Assembly: GCF_025961475.1 (NCBI RefSeq)
Contig: NZ_JAOQNS010000016.1
Location: 23,651-87,650, forward strand
Direction: 5' to 3'
Source of the DNA: Rhodobium gokarnense
GTDB lineage: Bacteria > Pseudomonadota > Alphaproteobacteria > Rhizobiales > Rhodobiaceae
Length of the DNA: 64,000 bases
Made by a program: the position numbers and the translations under genes. Shown here in pieces: positions 20,586 to 30,235 of the stretch; position 1 is the stretch's first letter; every line of letters begins with the position of its first letter. The notes below the pieces were generated by a model. It did no database searches, had not been told where the DNA came from, and saw only the letters and a program-made list of their open reading frames with translations.

Positions 20586-20770
20586 CGGACTGGATTGCCG
20601 CGTCGGCCTGACGGCCTCCTCGCAATGACATTGAGACACCTAAAGACTATCGCCCGTCATTGCGAGCGAAGCGAAGCAATCCAGAGCGGCGGTGCCCCAA
20701 TCAACGGCATACCGCGGTTAGACGGGCATTAGACCCCGACTCGGGGGGCCGGGGTGACGGCGGAGTTTGT
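20586..20770. repeat. Dispersed palindromic repeats, type A then partial type B
   Basis: The first part has GGATTGCCGCGTCGGCC...CTCGCAATGAC and then CGTCATTGCGAGCGAAGCGA AGCAATCC in opposite sense, giving a long imperfect hairpin. The second part has GGCATACCGCGGTTAGACGG and a GGCCGGGGTGACGGCGG end shared with the elements at 18.9 and 31.8 kb. The rest of the 20518-20837 gap shows an AT-rich run just after the DUF2842 gene and no gene. Confidence 0.75.
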
Positions 20771-20837
20771 GGCTATCGCTGAGGCATTAGACGCGACCGA
20801 CGTGACGCCCGCCCTGCTCCGCATCCGCAAAAAAACA

Positions 20838-21905
20838 TCACGCGACGTTCAGCCGGCGGAACCCGTTGTTGAGGGCGAGCGGGCCGCCGGTCAGCAGGAT
20901 GTCGAGGTAGCGGATGGCCTGGAACTCACCGTTGAGGGAGACCCGCGGCAGCGCCGTCATGTGATCGACGTGATCGCCATAGAGGAGCCCCGGCCGGGTC
21001 GTCACGGCGGTCTTGAAGCCGAGGTCGCGGACGATCTCGAAATCGCGCGGGCCGGCGGCCATCGCGCTGCCATAGGGATAGGCGAAGTGCTCGGGCCGCT
21101 TCCCTGTCATGCGGGCGATGCGGTCGGCGCCGGCGATGATCTCCTCGCGGGCACGGTCGGCGTCGAGGCGGGCGACGGCGTAGTGATTCACCGTGTGGGC
21201 GCCGATGGTGGCGATCGGATCGTCGGAAAGCTCTCTGATCTCGCCCCAGGTCATGGCCAGTTCGGCGTTCATTTCCGCAAGGTCGAGGTCGGCCCGCTCG
21301 GCCATCCGGCGGATGGTCTCGCGCTGCTCGTCCTCGCTGGCCGTCATCGTCAGCCATTTCTGCAAGGTATCGAAGGTCTTCATCTTGTCGGCCGGACGGG
21401 CGCACTCAAACGAGCGCTCGCGACCGTGCAGCGCCACGGTCAGTTCGTTGCTGTGGGCGACGATCCGCTCCAGCGCCACCCACCACAGATCGATGGTGCG
21501 GTCGGCAAAGGCGGACGCCACGAACACCGTGAACGGCGCGCCGTAGCGCTTCAGAATCGGATAGGCGATCTCGTAATTGTCCCGGAACCCGTCGTCGAAG
21601 GTGATGGCGACGAAGCGCCGTCCGTCCGGGTTCTGGAGCCGCCCGGGGACCTCGTCGAGGGCGACGATGTCGTAGTCCTCAGCGCGCAGATACTCCAGCA
21701 CCTGGATCAGATAGTCCGGGGAGATCTCCAGAAAGGCATTGGGACTGAAGCCCCTCGCCGGCTCGCGCGCGACCCGATGCAGCATCAGGATCGCGCCGAG
21801 ACCTTGGGTGAACGGCGCCAAAAGCCGGTGCGTCCCCGTGAAATAGAGGGCGTTCAGACCGGCCTTGTAGGCATCGCGTTTCGACAATCCCGCCATAGTC
21901 GCCAT
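20838..21905 (-). CDS. Polysaccharide deacetylase (NodB homology domain)
   Basis: 355 residues. NodB-fold motifs are present: VAITFDDGFRDNYEIA (motif 1, catalytic Asp and metal Asp), GAHTVNHYAVARLD (motif 2, metal His pair), and HFAYPYGS (motif 3). The N-terminal part (GAILMLHRVA...NAFLEISPDYLIQVLEYL) is typical of the larger EPS-associated group. No signal peptide is seen, so it may act in the cytoplasm or be anchored otherwise. It opens the exopolysaccharide island and is divergent from the priming transferase operon. Confidence 0.9.
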   Translation of the reverse strand: MATMAGLSKRDAYKAGLNALYFTGTHRLLAPFTQGLGAILMLHRVAREPARGFSPNAFLEISPDYLIQVLEYLRAEDYDIVALDEVPGRLQNPDGRRFVAITFDDGFRDNYEIAYPILKRYGAPFTVFVASAFADRTIDLWWVALERIVAHSNELTVALHGRERSFECARPADKMKTFDTLQKWLTMTASEDEQRETIRRMAERADLDLAEMNAELAMTWGEIRELSDDPIATIGAHTVNHYAVARLDADRAREEIIAGADRIARMTGKRPEHFAYPYGSAMAAGPRDFEIVRDLGFKTAVTTRPGLLYGDHVDHMTALPRVSLNGEFQAIRYLDILLTGGPLALNNGFRRLNVA

Positions 21906-22310
21906 CGGTCACAAACCGCTTGATCCGAAATTCTCATTGGTGGCGCCGACGACGACGCCGGCCGGCGAAACGGTGCCGCCCAGACCAAGACTAGACGATG
22001 CGCCTTTAAAAACCTTGAACCCGGCAGCGCGCATCGATCCCGATCGTCGGACGACCCTTACCGCAAAGATGACGCAAGGACGTTTTGCGACCAAGGGAGC
22101 GTGTCCGTTTATCTTTCGTAAAGGTTAATTTCGACGCGATAAGGTTAATGCGCCGGCATGCGCGTCACGACTTGGTCGAAGCCGCACCAAGACCTCCCAT
22201 GGCATAGTCCTTGCTGCCTTCCCGACAGAAAATGATGAACCGGCCCGAATTGATACATCCGGCATGCCTTTCCGGTGTTTCGATACGGTCCGCCAAATAA
22301 GGACTCCGCC
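21906..22310. promoter_or_regulatory. 405-base divergent regulatory gap with repeated TTAACC motif
   Basis: No gene is supported here. AAGGTTAAT occurs at 22121-22129 and again at 22141-22149, 20 bases apart, which is two helical turns. On the other strand this reads TTAACC, a half-site resembling that of CtrA. These sites lie 160-190 bases before the priming transferase start. Confidence 0.45.
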
Positions 22311-23780
22311 ATGTCGACGGACCACATCCATCCGTCCGAAATGCGATCGCCGCCGATCGATCTCGGACCGCGCAGCGCCTGGGCCAGCCGGTTTTCGCGG
22401 CTTGTCGGCGACCGGATCACGGTCGACATCTATGTCGCGGCGGAAATGCTGGCGATCTTCCTCATCGGGCTCGCCATCGCCGAGATCTATGTGCGCGGCC
22501 GGCTTCAGGTCGATGCCTATTTCGCGGAGTACCTGACGCCGCTCCTCGTCGTGCCGGTGCTCGCCGCCCTCTTCCAGCGCCAGCGCGGCCTCAACGACTT
22601 CGCCCAGCTCCGGCGCTTTTCCTCAACCATCGGCAAGGTCGCGCTTTGCGTGATCCTTGCCTTCGTCGCCGTCATCGTCATCGGCTTCGTTGCCGGCGTC
22701 GCCAACGACTATTCCCGCGTCTGGTTCGTCTCCTGGCTGCTTGCCTCGGTCGTTTCCGTCACGGTGCTGCGCGCCATCGCGGCGCGGATCTTCGCCGGCC
22801 TTGCCGCCCGCGGCTTCATCCAGAAGACGGTGGCGATCATCGGCAATGCCGGGCTTGCAAAGGACATCGCGGAGGAAATCCGAACCTCCGACCTCGGCAT
22901 CCGGGTAGCACGCGTCTTCTCGCGCCAGGAGCCGCGGGCCGACGGCAATCCGGCCGGCGACATCGGCGAACTGGTGGAATACGGCCAGGCCAACCACCTC
23001 GACACCATCATCGTCGCCGCCTCCATGATGTCGCCGAAGGACCTGGAGCGGATGCTGACGGCGCTCGCCGTGCTGCCGACCGAGGTGCAGCTCTATCTCG
23101 GCATCGGCAACGGCCATGTCCCGATAAGGGGCGTTTCGTCCCTCAACCAGCTTCGCCTGCTCGACATCCAGCGCAAGCCGATCTCCGACTGGTCCTATCT
23201 GGTCAAGATCGTCGAGGACTATGCGGTTGCGAGCGTCGCGCTCGTCCTTGCCGCCCCGATCATGATCGGCGCCGCGATCGCCATCAAGCTGGACAGCGAG
23301 GGCCCCGTCTTCTTCCGCCAGCGCCGGCACGGCTTCAATCACCGGGTCATCAACGTCTTCAAGTTCCGCACCATGCGGGTGATGGAGGACGGCGACGACT
23401 TCCGCCAGGCGGTGCGCGGCGATGCGCGCGTCACCCGGGTCGGCGCGTTCCTCAGAAAGACCTCCATCGACGAACTGCCGCAGCTCTTCAACGTGCTCCT
23501 CGGGGACATGTCGGTCGTCGGCCCCAGGCCGCACCCGATCGCCCTCAACGACCAGTATGCCGGCATGCTGGCGCGCTACGAGACCCGCCACCGGGTCAAG
23601 CCCGGCATCACCGGCTGGGCCCAGATCAACGGGTTCCGGGGCCCGACCGAGGACCCGGAGCTGATGAGCAAGCGCGTCGAATACGACCTCGACTACATCG
23701 AGAACTGGTCGCTCTGGATGGATCTCAAAATCCTCGCCGCGACGCCCTTCCTCGGCATCGTCCACAAGAACGCCCTCTAA
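22311..23780 (+). CDS. Undecaprenyl-phosphate sugar phosphotransferase (WcaJ/ExoY family), system 1
   Basis: 489 residues from the ATG at 22311. Starts polysaccharide repeat-unit synthesis by moving hexose-1-phosphate from a UDP-sugar to undecaprenyl phosphate. Four N-terminal membrane helices, then a CoA_binding_3-type Rossmann domain (VAIIGNAGLAKDIAEEI), a fifth membrane segment (ASVALVLAAPIMIGAAIAIK) and the catalytic Bac_transf domain: GPVFFRQRRHGFN, FKFRTMRVMEDGDD, RKTSIDELPQLFNVLLGDMSVVGPRPH and VKPGITGWAQINGFRG. First gene of the plus-strand operon. A second, longer homologue lies at 46.6-48.1 kb. Confidence 0.94.
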   Translation: MSTDHIHPSEMRSPPIDLGPRSAWASRFSRLVGDRITVDIYVAAEMLAIFLIGLAIAEIYVRGRLQVDAYFAEYLTPLLVVPVLAALFQRQRGLNDFAQLRRFSSTIGKVALCVILAFVAVIVIGFVAGVANDYSRVWFVSWLLASVVSVTVLRAIAARIFAGLAARGFIQKTVAIIGNAGLAKDIAEEIRTSDLGIRVARVFSRQEPRADGNPAGDIGELVEYGQANHLDTIIVAASMMSPKDLERMLTALAVLPTEVQLYLGIGNGHVPIRGVSSLNQLRLLDIQRKPISDWSYLVKIVEDYAVASVALVLAAPIMIGAAIAIKLDSEGPVFFRQRRHGFNHRVINVFKFRTMRVMEDGDDFRQAVRGDARVTRVGAFLRKTSIDELPQLFNVLLGDMSVVGPRPHPIALNDQYAGMLARYETRHRVKPGITGWAQINGFRGPTEDPELMSKRVEYDLDYIENWSLWMDLKILAATPFLGIVHKNAL

Positions 23781-23816
23781 ACGCCCGACATCATCACAGC
23801 GAAAGTGAGCGCCGAC

Positions 23817-24935
23817 ATGAACACGCCCTTCAAGCCCCCGCATCCCGCCGCAAAGAGCGGCGACGCCGCCCTCACCCGGAACGCCCTCGGCATTGCCGCA
23901 GAGGCCGAGCGCTTCGCCGCGCGCTACGGCGCCGACCGCCAGCGCCGGGTGCTGATCGTCGGCGGCGCCGGCTATATCGGCGGCCCGGTCGCCACCGAAC
24001 TGCTGCGCAATGGTGTTGCCGTCACCAATCTCGACCTTCTGGTCTACAATCACCAGTCCGCGATGATGGGCGCCCTGCCCCATCCGGACTACGATTTCGT
24101 CTTCGGCGACATGGGCAACCCCGATGACCTCGACCGCGCCCTTGAGAACGTCACCGACGTGGTCATCCTCGGCGGCCTGGTCGGCGACCCGATCACCAAG
24201 AAATTCCCGGCAGAGGCCCACAAGGTCAACGACGTCGCCGTTGAGAAATGCATCGACCACCTCAACGGCAAGGGCCTCAACAAGGTCATCTTCGTCTCCA
24301 CCTGCTCCAATTACGGCATGATGGACGAGGGAACGCTGGCCCGCGAGGATAGCCCGCTGAAGCCGCTGTCGCTCTATGCCGAATCCAAGGTGGCGATCGA
24401 GAAGCACCTGCTGTCGCTTGAGGGCAAGGTCGACTTCGCGCCGACCATCCTGCGCTTTGCCACCGCCTTCGGCCTTGCCCCGCGCATGCGCTTCGACCTC
24501 ACCGTCAACGAGTTCACCCGCGAGCTGGCGCTCGACAAGGAACTGCTGGTCTATGATGCGGACACCTGGCGGCCCTACTGCCATGTCAGCGATTTCGGCC
24601 GGCTGATCCGGCACGTGCTGGAGTTCCCGGTCGACGAGGTCGCCTTCGAGGTCTTCAACGCCGGCAGCGACGCCAACAACCACACCAAGCAGTCGATCGT
24701 CGACCTGGTGTTGACCCGCCTGCCCGACCGCAACGTCGCCTACAAGTCGAACAGCACCGACCCGCGGAACTACCGGGTCAGCTTCCAGAAGCTCCACGAC
24801 AAGCTCGGCTTTGAATGCCGCTACACGGTCGAGGACGGCATCGACGAGATCCTGTGGGCGCTTGAGGCCCATCTCCTCGATGAGGTCGAGGAGCGCCGTT
24901 CATTCTTCGGTAACTACGAACTCACCCGGAGCTGA
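23817..24935 (+). CDS. NAD-dependent epimerase/dehydratase (extended SDR)
   Basis: 372 residues from the ATG at 23817 (a GTG at 23805 is possible). After an N-terminal extension of about 45 residues the Rossmann motif VLIVGGAGYIGG appears, then VSTCSNYGMMDEG and the catalytic YAESK (Tyr and Lys). Sugar-binding region: LRFATAFGLAPRMRFDLTVNEFTREL and WRPYCHVSDFGRLI. The family converts nucleotide sugars. Next to a nucleotidyltransferase and a DegT aminotransferase, it may help make an amino or deoxy sugar donor for the polymer; the exact substrate is unknown. Confidence 0.88.
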   Translation: MNTPFKPPHPAAKSGDAALTRNALGIAAEAERFAARYGADRQRRVLIVGGAGYIGGPVATELLRNGVAVTNLDLLVYNHQSAMMGALPHPDYDFVFGDMGNPDDLDRALENVTDVVILGGLVGDPITKKFPAEAHKVNDVAVEKCIDHLNGKGLNKVIFVSTCSNYGMMDEGTLAREDSPLKPLSLYAESKVAIEKHLLSLEGKVDFAPTILRFATAFGLAPRMRFDLTVNEFTRELALDKELLVYDADTWRPYCHVSDFGRLIRHVLEFPVDEVAFEVFNAGSDANNHTKQSIVDLVLTRLPDRNVAYKSNSTDPRNYRVSFQKLHDKLGFECRYTVEDGIDEILWALEAHLLDEVEERRSFFGNYELTRS

Positions 24936-25023
24936 CCGATACGGGCGCCGGGGCCGCTTTGCCGCCGCCCTGGCGCGCTTCTTGCCACGCTTTCGCCGAC
25001 TGACCACGAATGGGACAATTGAG

Positions 25024-25749
25024 ATGCCTTGTAATCGCATCGTTATTCTCGCTGGGGGCAAGGGAACGCGGCTTCGGCCCTTCACTGCGACCTTCCCCAA
25101 GCCGCTGGTTCCGGTCGGCGACAAGCCGATCCTGGAAGTGCTTCTGCGCCAGCTTTCCGCGCAAGGCTTCAACGACGTCACGCTGACGCTCGGGCACCTT
25201 GCCGAGTTCTTCCGTGCCTTCATCGGCCAGCACAAGACGCTGGCGGAGAAGATCAACTTCTCCTTCGTCGAAGAAGAGGCGCCGACCGGCACGGCGGGCT
25301 CGCTCGCCAGCGTGCCAAATCTGGACAGCACCTTCATGGTGATGAACGGCGATCTCCTGACCGACCTCAATTTCCGCGACCTGTGCGATGCCCACCAGGC
25401 GTCCGGCGCGGCGCTGACGATCGCGGCCCATTCGAAGAAGACCAAGATCGATCTCGGCATCCTGGAGGCCGACGACAACGGCGTCCTCACCAACTACATC
25501 GAGAAGCCGGAGCACACCCACACGGTCTCCATGGGCGTCTACGTCTACGAGCCCCGGGTGCTGAACTACATCGAGAAGGACCAGTATCTCGATTTCCCGG
25601 ACCTCGTGCTGAAGCTGCTCGATGCGGGCGAGAAGGTCCGCATCCACAAGTCGGACGCCTTCTGGCTCGATATCGGCCGGCCCGACGACTACGCCCTCGC
25701 CCAGGACATTTTCGAACAGGACCCGATGCGGTTCTCTTGCGGAGCATGA
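25024..25749 (+). CDS. Sugar-1-phosphate nucleotidyltransferase
   Basis: 241 residues. Motif 1 VILAGGKGTRLRPFTATFPKPLVPVGDKPIL is complete (Gly-rich NTP loop, Arg and Lys). FMVMNGDLLTDLNF is the metal Asp motif and YIEKPEHTHTVSMGVYVYEP the sugar-binding part. The protein ends soon after FWLDIGRPDDYALA, so it lacks the C-terminal left-handed helix domain found in longer homologues. Activates a sugar-1-phosphate with an NTP in the cytoplasm; nucleotide specificity is not readable. It is 88 bases after the SDR gene and directly before the aminotransferase. Confidence 0.88.
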   Translation: MPCNRIVILAGGKGTRLRPFTATFPKPLVPVGDKPILEVLLRQLSAQGFNDVTLTLGHLAEFFRAFIGQHKTLAEKINFSFVEEEAPTGTAGSLASVPNLDSTFMVMNGDLLTDLNFRDLCDAHQASGAALTIAAHSKKTKIDLGILEADDNGVLTNYIEKPEHTHTVSMGVYVYEPRVLNYIEKDQYLDFPDLVLKLLDAGEKVRIHKSDAFWLDIGRPDDYALAQDIFEQDPMRFSCGA

Positions 25750-25751
25750 CG

Positions 25752-26909
25752 ATGGATTGGAAATACACACTCTCCGAGCCGGTGCTCGGCGACGCGGAAA
25801 AAGCCGCGGTCCTGTCGTGCCTTGAGTCCGGCTGGCTCTCCATGGGCCCGAATACGCAGGCCTTCGAGAAGCGATTTTCGGAGCTGACCGGTGCCAAACA
25901 CGCGATTGCGGTCGCCAACGGCACCGCAGCGCTGCACCTGGCGATGGCCGCCCTTGAGATCGGCTCTGGCGAGACCGACGAGGTCATCCAGCCCTCGATC
26001 AACTTCGTTGCGGCGGCCAACATGACCAACGCCGTCGGCGCCAAGCCGGTCTTTGCCGACATCGTCGCCCTCGACGAGCCGACCATCGCTCCAGCCGAGA
26101 TCGAGCGGCGCATCACGCCGAACACGAAGGCCGTCGTCGTCATGCATTTCGGCGGCTATCCGGCCCGCATGGCCGAGATCCTCGACATCTGCGAGGCGCA
26201 CGGCCTGCCGCTGATCGAGGACGCCTGCCACGCTCCGCTCTACCGGATGGACGACTTTGCCGGCCGCGCGCTCGGAACGCTCGGTGCCGTCGGCTGCTTC
26301 TCGTTCTTTTCCAACAAGAACATGACGACCGGCGAAGGCGGCATGGTCACCACCGACGACGACGCCCTTGCGGCCAAGATCCGCAATCTGCGCTCGCACG
26401 GCATGACGTCGCTCTCCTGGGACCGCCACCACGGCCGGCCGGCGACCTATGACGTCACGGCGCACGGCTACAACTACCGGATCGACGATTTGCGCTCGGC
26501 GCTCGGCCGCGCGCAGCTCGAACGCCTCGACGACCTCAACGCCCTGCGCCAGGGCCACGCCCGCGCATATGCCGACCTTGTCGCCCGCGCCTCCGGCGCC
26601 GGCATGCGCTACATCTACGGCTCCGATCCGGAGGGCGGCACGGCGCATCTCGCCGGCATCCTCGTGCCGCGCGAGGCGCGCAACCCGATCCGCCAGATGC
26701 TCGCCGACAACGGCATCCAGTCGAGCCTGCACTATCCGCCGGTGCATCTCTTCACCGCCTTTGCCGACACGGCGTCCGACGCCCTTCCGCTCTCGGAAGA
26801 ATTCGCCGAGACCATGATCACCCTGCCGATGCACGCCTATCTGCCCGACGCGGCACCCGGCGACATCATCGGCCTCATCGCGGAAAAGCTGACCCGAAAT
26901 GCAGCCTGA
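25752..26909 (+). CDS. DegT/DnrJ/EryC1 sugar aminotransferase
   Basis: 385 residues from the ATG at 25752, because GGAG (25741-25744) is 7 bases upstream; an ATG at 25746 overlaps the previous stop but is too close to that site. PLP-binding features: ANGTAALHLAMAAL, LIEDACHA (PLP-ring Asp), and FFSNKNMTTGEGGMV with the Schiff-base Lys. NYRIDDLRSALGRAQLERLD is a further family mark. Aminates keto-sugar nucleotides. Sits between a nucleotidyltransferase and a glycosyltransferase, so it probably makes an amino sugar for the repeat unit. Confidence 0.93.
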   Translation: MDWKYTLSEPVLGDAEKAAVLSCLESGWLSMGPNTQAFEKRFSELTGAKHAIAVANGTAALHLAMAALEIGSGETDEVIQPSINFVAAANMTNAVGAKPVFADIVALDEPTIAPAEIERRITPNTKAVVVMHFGGYPARMAEILDICEAHGLPLIEDACHAPLYRMDDFAGRALGTLGAVGCFSFFSNKNMTTGEGGMVTTDDDALAAKIRNLRSHGMTSLSWDRHHGRPATYDVTAHGYNYRIDDLRSALGRAQLERLDDLNALRQGHARAYADLVARASGAGMRYIYGSDPEGGTAHLAGILVPREARNPIRQMLADNGIQSSLHYPPVHLFTAFADTASDALPLSEEFAETMITLPMHAYLPDAAPGDIIGLIAEKLTRNAA

Positions 26910-28104
26910 AGCCCGCCAGCTCCGTTCTGAAAACACCCGCGCGGGCAACCGCGCGGTGCTGTTCCTTGCCCAGTTGCCGCCGCCGCATCACGGCCAGTCC
27001 GCCGTTGCCGCGACCGTGAAGGGCATTCTGGAACGGGACGCGGGCCTTGACGTCGTCCAGAAATGGCGCGGCGGGGCGGCCAGCAACAACGATGTCGGCA
27101 AGCGCAGCCTCGGCAAGTATTTCGGTTTTCTGGCTCTCCTCCTCGACCTTGCCTTTATGCTCGTTTCCGGCCGCCGGTTCCGCCTCGCCTATCTCGGCAT
27201 GGCGCCCTGGGCGCACACCGCGATCCGCGACGCGCTCCTTGCCGGCATGGCCCGGCTTCTCGCCGACCGGGTCTGGCTGCACGTCCACGGCGACGGGCTG
27301 GAAGCGATCCTGACCGGCACGGGCAGGAAGGCGGCGCTGATGCGCTTCCTGCTGCGCGGCACCGAACTGATCGCGATCACCGCCGACACCGGCCGGCTCG
27401 GGCGTCGCTCGGGCCTCTTTTCCCACGTCATCGACCTGCCGAACATCGCGGCCGACCCGGGTGCGCGTGCGACCGCACCGCATTCCCCGCTTACGGTCGG
27501 CTGCCTCGGCAATCTCGATCCCAGAAAAGGCGTGCTCGATTTCGTCGATGCCATCGGCCGGCTCGAAAATTCCGGCATTCCGGTTGCCGCGACCATGGTT
27601 GGCGGCCCGACGGCCCAGCTTTCGGTCGAGGACCTGAAGGCCCGGGTCGCCGAACGCGGCCTTTCGGACTCGATCACCGTCACCGGACGCGTCACCGAAG
27701 ACGACAAAAGCCGCATCCTCGGTGGTCTCGACGTCTTCCTCTATCTCTCGCGCCACGACCTTGCGCCGCTGGCCCTCATCGAAGGGCTCGCCCATGGCGC
27801 CGCGCCGATCGTGCTCGATGTCGGCGGGCTTGCCGAGATGGTCGGACCGCGCCTTGCCGGCAACGTCCTCGATCCGGCGCTCACCGGAACCGCGCTCCTC
27901 GACGAGATCGAGACAATCTTTGCCGCCTATAAGGCCGATCCGGCACTCCTGGAACGGGACAAGGCGGCCGCCCGCACCCAGTACCTGAAAGAATTCAGCC
28001 CGGACCGCTATCGCAACCGGGTGCTCAAGGAGTTGTCATGGGATCCCACGCAGCCCGCCTTTCCGCCGACGCCTGCCCCGAGCATCGGAGAGGTCCGACC
28101 GTGA
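26899..28104 (+). CDS. GT4-type glycosyltransferase
   Basis: 401 residues, starting 11 bases inside the aminotransferase gene. N-terminal LFLAQLPPPHHGQSAVAATV resembles the acceptor domain start of GT4 enzymes. The C-terminal Glycos_transf_1 domain has TVGCLGNLDPRKGVLDFVDAI and the nucleotide-sugar region FLYLSRHDLAPLALIEGLAHGAAPIVLDVGGLAEMV, with the second Glu of the EX7E pattern replaced by a loosely similar site. Adds a sugar to the lipid-linked repeat unit at the cytoplasmic face. Confidence 0.85.
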   Translation: MQPEARQLRSENTRAGNRAVLFLAQLPPPHHGQSAVAATVKGILERDAGLDVVQKWRGGAASNNDVGKRSLGKYFGFLALLLDLAFMLVSGRRFRLAYLGMAPWAHTAIRDALLAGMARLLADRVWLHVHGDGLEAILTGTGRKAALMRFLLRGTELIAITADTGRLGRRSGLFSHVIDLPNIAADPGARATAPHSPLTVGCLGNLDPRKGVLDFVDAIGRLENSGIPVAATMVGGPTAQLSVEDLKARVAERGLSDSITVTGRVTEDDKSRILGGLDVFLYLSRHDLAPLALIEGLAHGAAPIVLDVGGLAEMVGPRLAGNVLDPALTGTALLDEIETIFAAYKADPALLERDKAAARTQYLKEFSPDRYRNRVLKELSWDPTQPAFPPTPAPSIGEVRP

Positions 28105-28892
28105 AGCAACTGGTGCTCTCCACCCTGCGCGCGGTCCATGTGCCGTTCCAGATGCGCGAGCTGCCGGAGCGGGTGGCGATCTATTTCCATGACCTGGAGC
28201 CGACCCAGTTCGGAAAATTCTCCGAGGCCGTCGGCCATTTCCTCGATCACGGCTACCGCACGGTGACGGCGGGCGAGTACACCTGCCCCGACACGACCGG
28301 AAAGCTCCTGTTCCTCTCCTTCGACGACAACTTCCAGAGCTGGCACCGGGCGCTGCGCTCCCTCGACCGGCTCGGCGCCAACGCGACCTTCTACGTCAAT
28401 ACCGGCGTCATGCGCGACGAGGCCGCCGCCTCCGACATCGCCGCCTATTTCGGGCGCATCCGCTATGAGGGCGCAAGCCCGACCCTGTCGCGCCAGGAAC
28501 TGAGGGAAATCCACGAGGCCGGCCACGCCATCGGCTGCCACACCCACACCCACCGGCGACTGCCGCAGATCGACCGCGGCGAATGGGCGGACGAGATCGA
28601 CCGCTCCAAGGCCTATCTGGAGGATTTCTTCGGCGAGGAAATCGTCGATTTCTCCTACCCCTACGGCATGCGGCGGCACTTCTCCGAAAGCCTCAAGGCC
28701 TACTGCTCCAAAATCGGCTTTCGCACCATCGCAACGGCGATTTCCGGCCTGCAGCTCCAGTCGGCCCGCGATCCGCTGACGCTGCACCGCACCGGCTGGA
28801 AATTCGAGAACAGCCTTGAGCGAAACCTGGAGGATCTCCGCATCAACGGCTCGCTCTATGCCGCGCTGACCGGAAGGAGCCTCACCGGATGA
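28101..28892 (+). CDS. NodB-type polysaccharide deacetylase family protein
   Basis: 263 residues from a GTG overlapping the upstream stop by 4 bases; GAGAGG lies 8 bases before it. NodB motifs are present with a change: LSFDDNFQSW in place of the usual TFDDG, CHTHTHRRLP for the metal His pair, and FSYPYGMRRH. Both Asp residues and the metal-binding His are kept, so activity is plausible. No signal peptide. Possibly removes acetyl groups from a lipid-linked or nucleotide-linked sugar, given its place between a glycosyltransferase and the flippase. Confidence 0.85.
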   Translation: MKQLVLSTLRAVHVPFQMRELPERVAIYFHDLEPTQFGKFSEAVGHFLDHGYRTVTAGEYTCPDTTGKLLFLSFDDNFQSWHRALRSLDRLGANATFYVNTGVMRDEAAASDIAAYFGRIRYEGASPTLSRQELREIHEAGHAIGCHTHTHRRLPQIDRGEWADEIDRSKAYLEDFFGEEIVDFSYPYGMRRHFSESLKAYCSKIGFRTIATAISGLQLQSARDPLTLHRTGWKFENSLERNLEDLRINGSLYAALTGRSLTG

Positions 28893-30235
28893 GCCTTTCC
28901 GCTCGCCTTTCCTCCCGACTTTCCGGCCTGTTGCAGCGGGACGTCACCTATTCGGTGATGAGCCAGGTGTTCGTCAGCGGCTTCAATTTCGCCGTCGGCA
29001 TCGCCGCCGCGCGCCTGCTCGGCATCGCAGATTTCGGCGTCTTCACGCTGATCCTGATGATCGCCATGGTCGTCGCGGTGGCGCAGGGGCATATCCTGAC
29101 CCTGCCGATGATGACGTTCGCCGGCTCGCGGCCGCAGCGTTCCAAGAGCTATTTCGCGACGATCTGGGCGCTCGGCGCCGTGTTCTCCGCTCTCGGCGGC
29201 GCCGCGATGATGCTGATCCTCCTCCTTATCGGCGCGCTGCGCGGCGACAGCTTTTCGCCGGACGTGCTTTTTGCCAGCGCCGCCATCACCTTTGCCCAGA
29301 ACCAGCAGATCATGCTGCGGCGCATCCTGTTTGCCCAGCGCCGGCGGCTGTTCGCGGCAGGGCTCGACATCCTGCGCCTGGTGGTCATGGGGCTCGCCGC
29401 CGCCGTCATCGTCTTGCAAGCCTTTTCCGTCGATGTCGCGACGCTACTCTATCTGCTCGCCGCCTCGGCGCTCCTTGCCACCGTTCCGTTCTCGCTCGGC
29501 CTGATGCGCGGGCCCTACAAGAAGCGGCTGTTCACCGCCGTTCTTGCCCGCCACTGGCCGATGTCGCGCTGGATGATCCTGATGCTTCTGGTCTCGCTCG
29601 GCCAGGAGCAGGCGATCTGGGTGATCGTCGGGGTCGAGCTCGGCGATACCGCCATCGGCGGGCTGAGGGCCGCGCAATACATGCTCGGCATCACCCACAC
29701 CATCACGCTGGCGATGGAGAACCACATCCCGCGCAACGCGGCCGAACAGCTTCGGCTGAAGGGCCGCGAGGGCCTGCGCGACTATCTCCTCGGCCAGTCC
29801 GCCTTTCTCGGCGGCGCGGTGATCGCCCTCATCGTCCTGGTGTCGGTCTATTCCAGCGAGCTCCTGACCGCCGTCTTCGGGCCGCAATATGCCGAATATG
29901 CGCACCTCACGCACATCCTCGGCATCACCTATTCGCTGATCGTCATCAACAGCATCTGGACGCACTATCTGCGCGCCATCGAGGACACCAGGAGCGTGTT
30001 CCTGTCCTATACCGTCTCCTCGGTCGCCGCCGTGATCCTGATCTATCCCTTGATGCATACCTTCGGGCTCGAAGGCGTCGCCATCTGCCTCAGCATCGCC
30101 CATGCGGTCTGCGTCAGCCTGGTGCTTTCCGTCATCATCCGCGACCAGCGCAGGGCCGCTAGCGCCAGGCGCGGCATGCAGAGCCACACCGCCTATCCCC
30201 CCATCAGCCCCCATTCAGATGGAGCCCTGTCGTGA
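28889..30235 (+). CDS. Wzx-type polysaccharide flippase
   Basis: 448 residues with about twelve membrane helices, start ATG overlapping the upstream stop by 4 bases. VTYSVMSQVFVSGFNFAVGIAAARLLGIADFGVFTLILM is a standard polysaccharide-synthesis (MATE/MOP superfamily) beginning. A C-terminal tail after the last helix is polar (RDQRRAASARRG). Moves undecaprenyl-linked repeat units across the inner membrane. It is the only flippase seen in the island, although two primers and two polymerases are present. Confidence 0.88.
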   Translation: MSLSARLSSRLSGLLQRDVTYSVMSQVFVSGFNFAVGIAAARLLGIADFGVFTLILMIAMVVAVAQGHILTLPMMTFAGSRPQRSKSYFATIWALGAVFSALGGAAMMLILLLIGALRGDSFSPDVLFASAAITFAQNQQIMLRRILFAQRRRLFAAGLDILRLVVMGLAAAVIVLQAFSVDVATLLYLLAASALLATVPFSLGLMRGPYKKRLFTAVLARHWPMSRWMILMLLVSLGQEQAIWVIVGVELGDTAIGGLRAAQYMLGITHTITLAMENHIPRNAAEQLRLKGREGLRDYLLGQSAFLGGAVIALIVLVSVYSSELLTAVFGPQYAEYAHLTHILGITYSLIVINSIWTHYLRAIEDTRSVFLSYTVSSVAAVILIYPLMHTFGLEGVAICLSIAHAVCVSLVLSVIIRDQRRAASARRGMQSHTAYPPISPHSDGALS

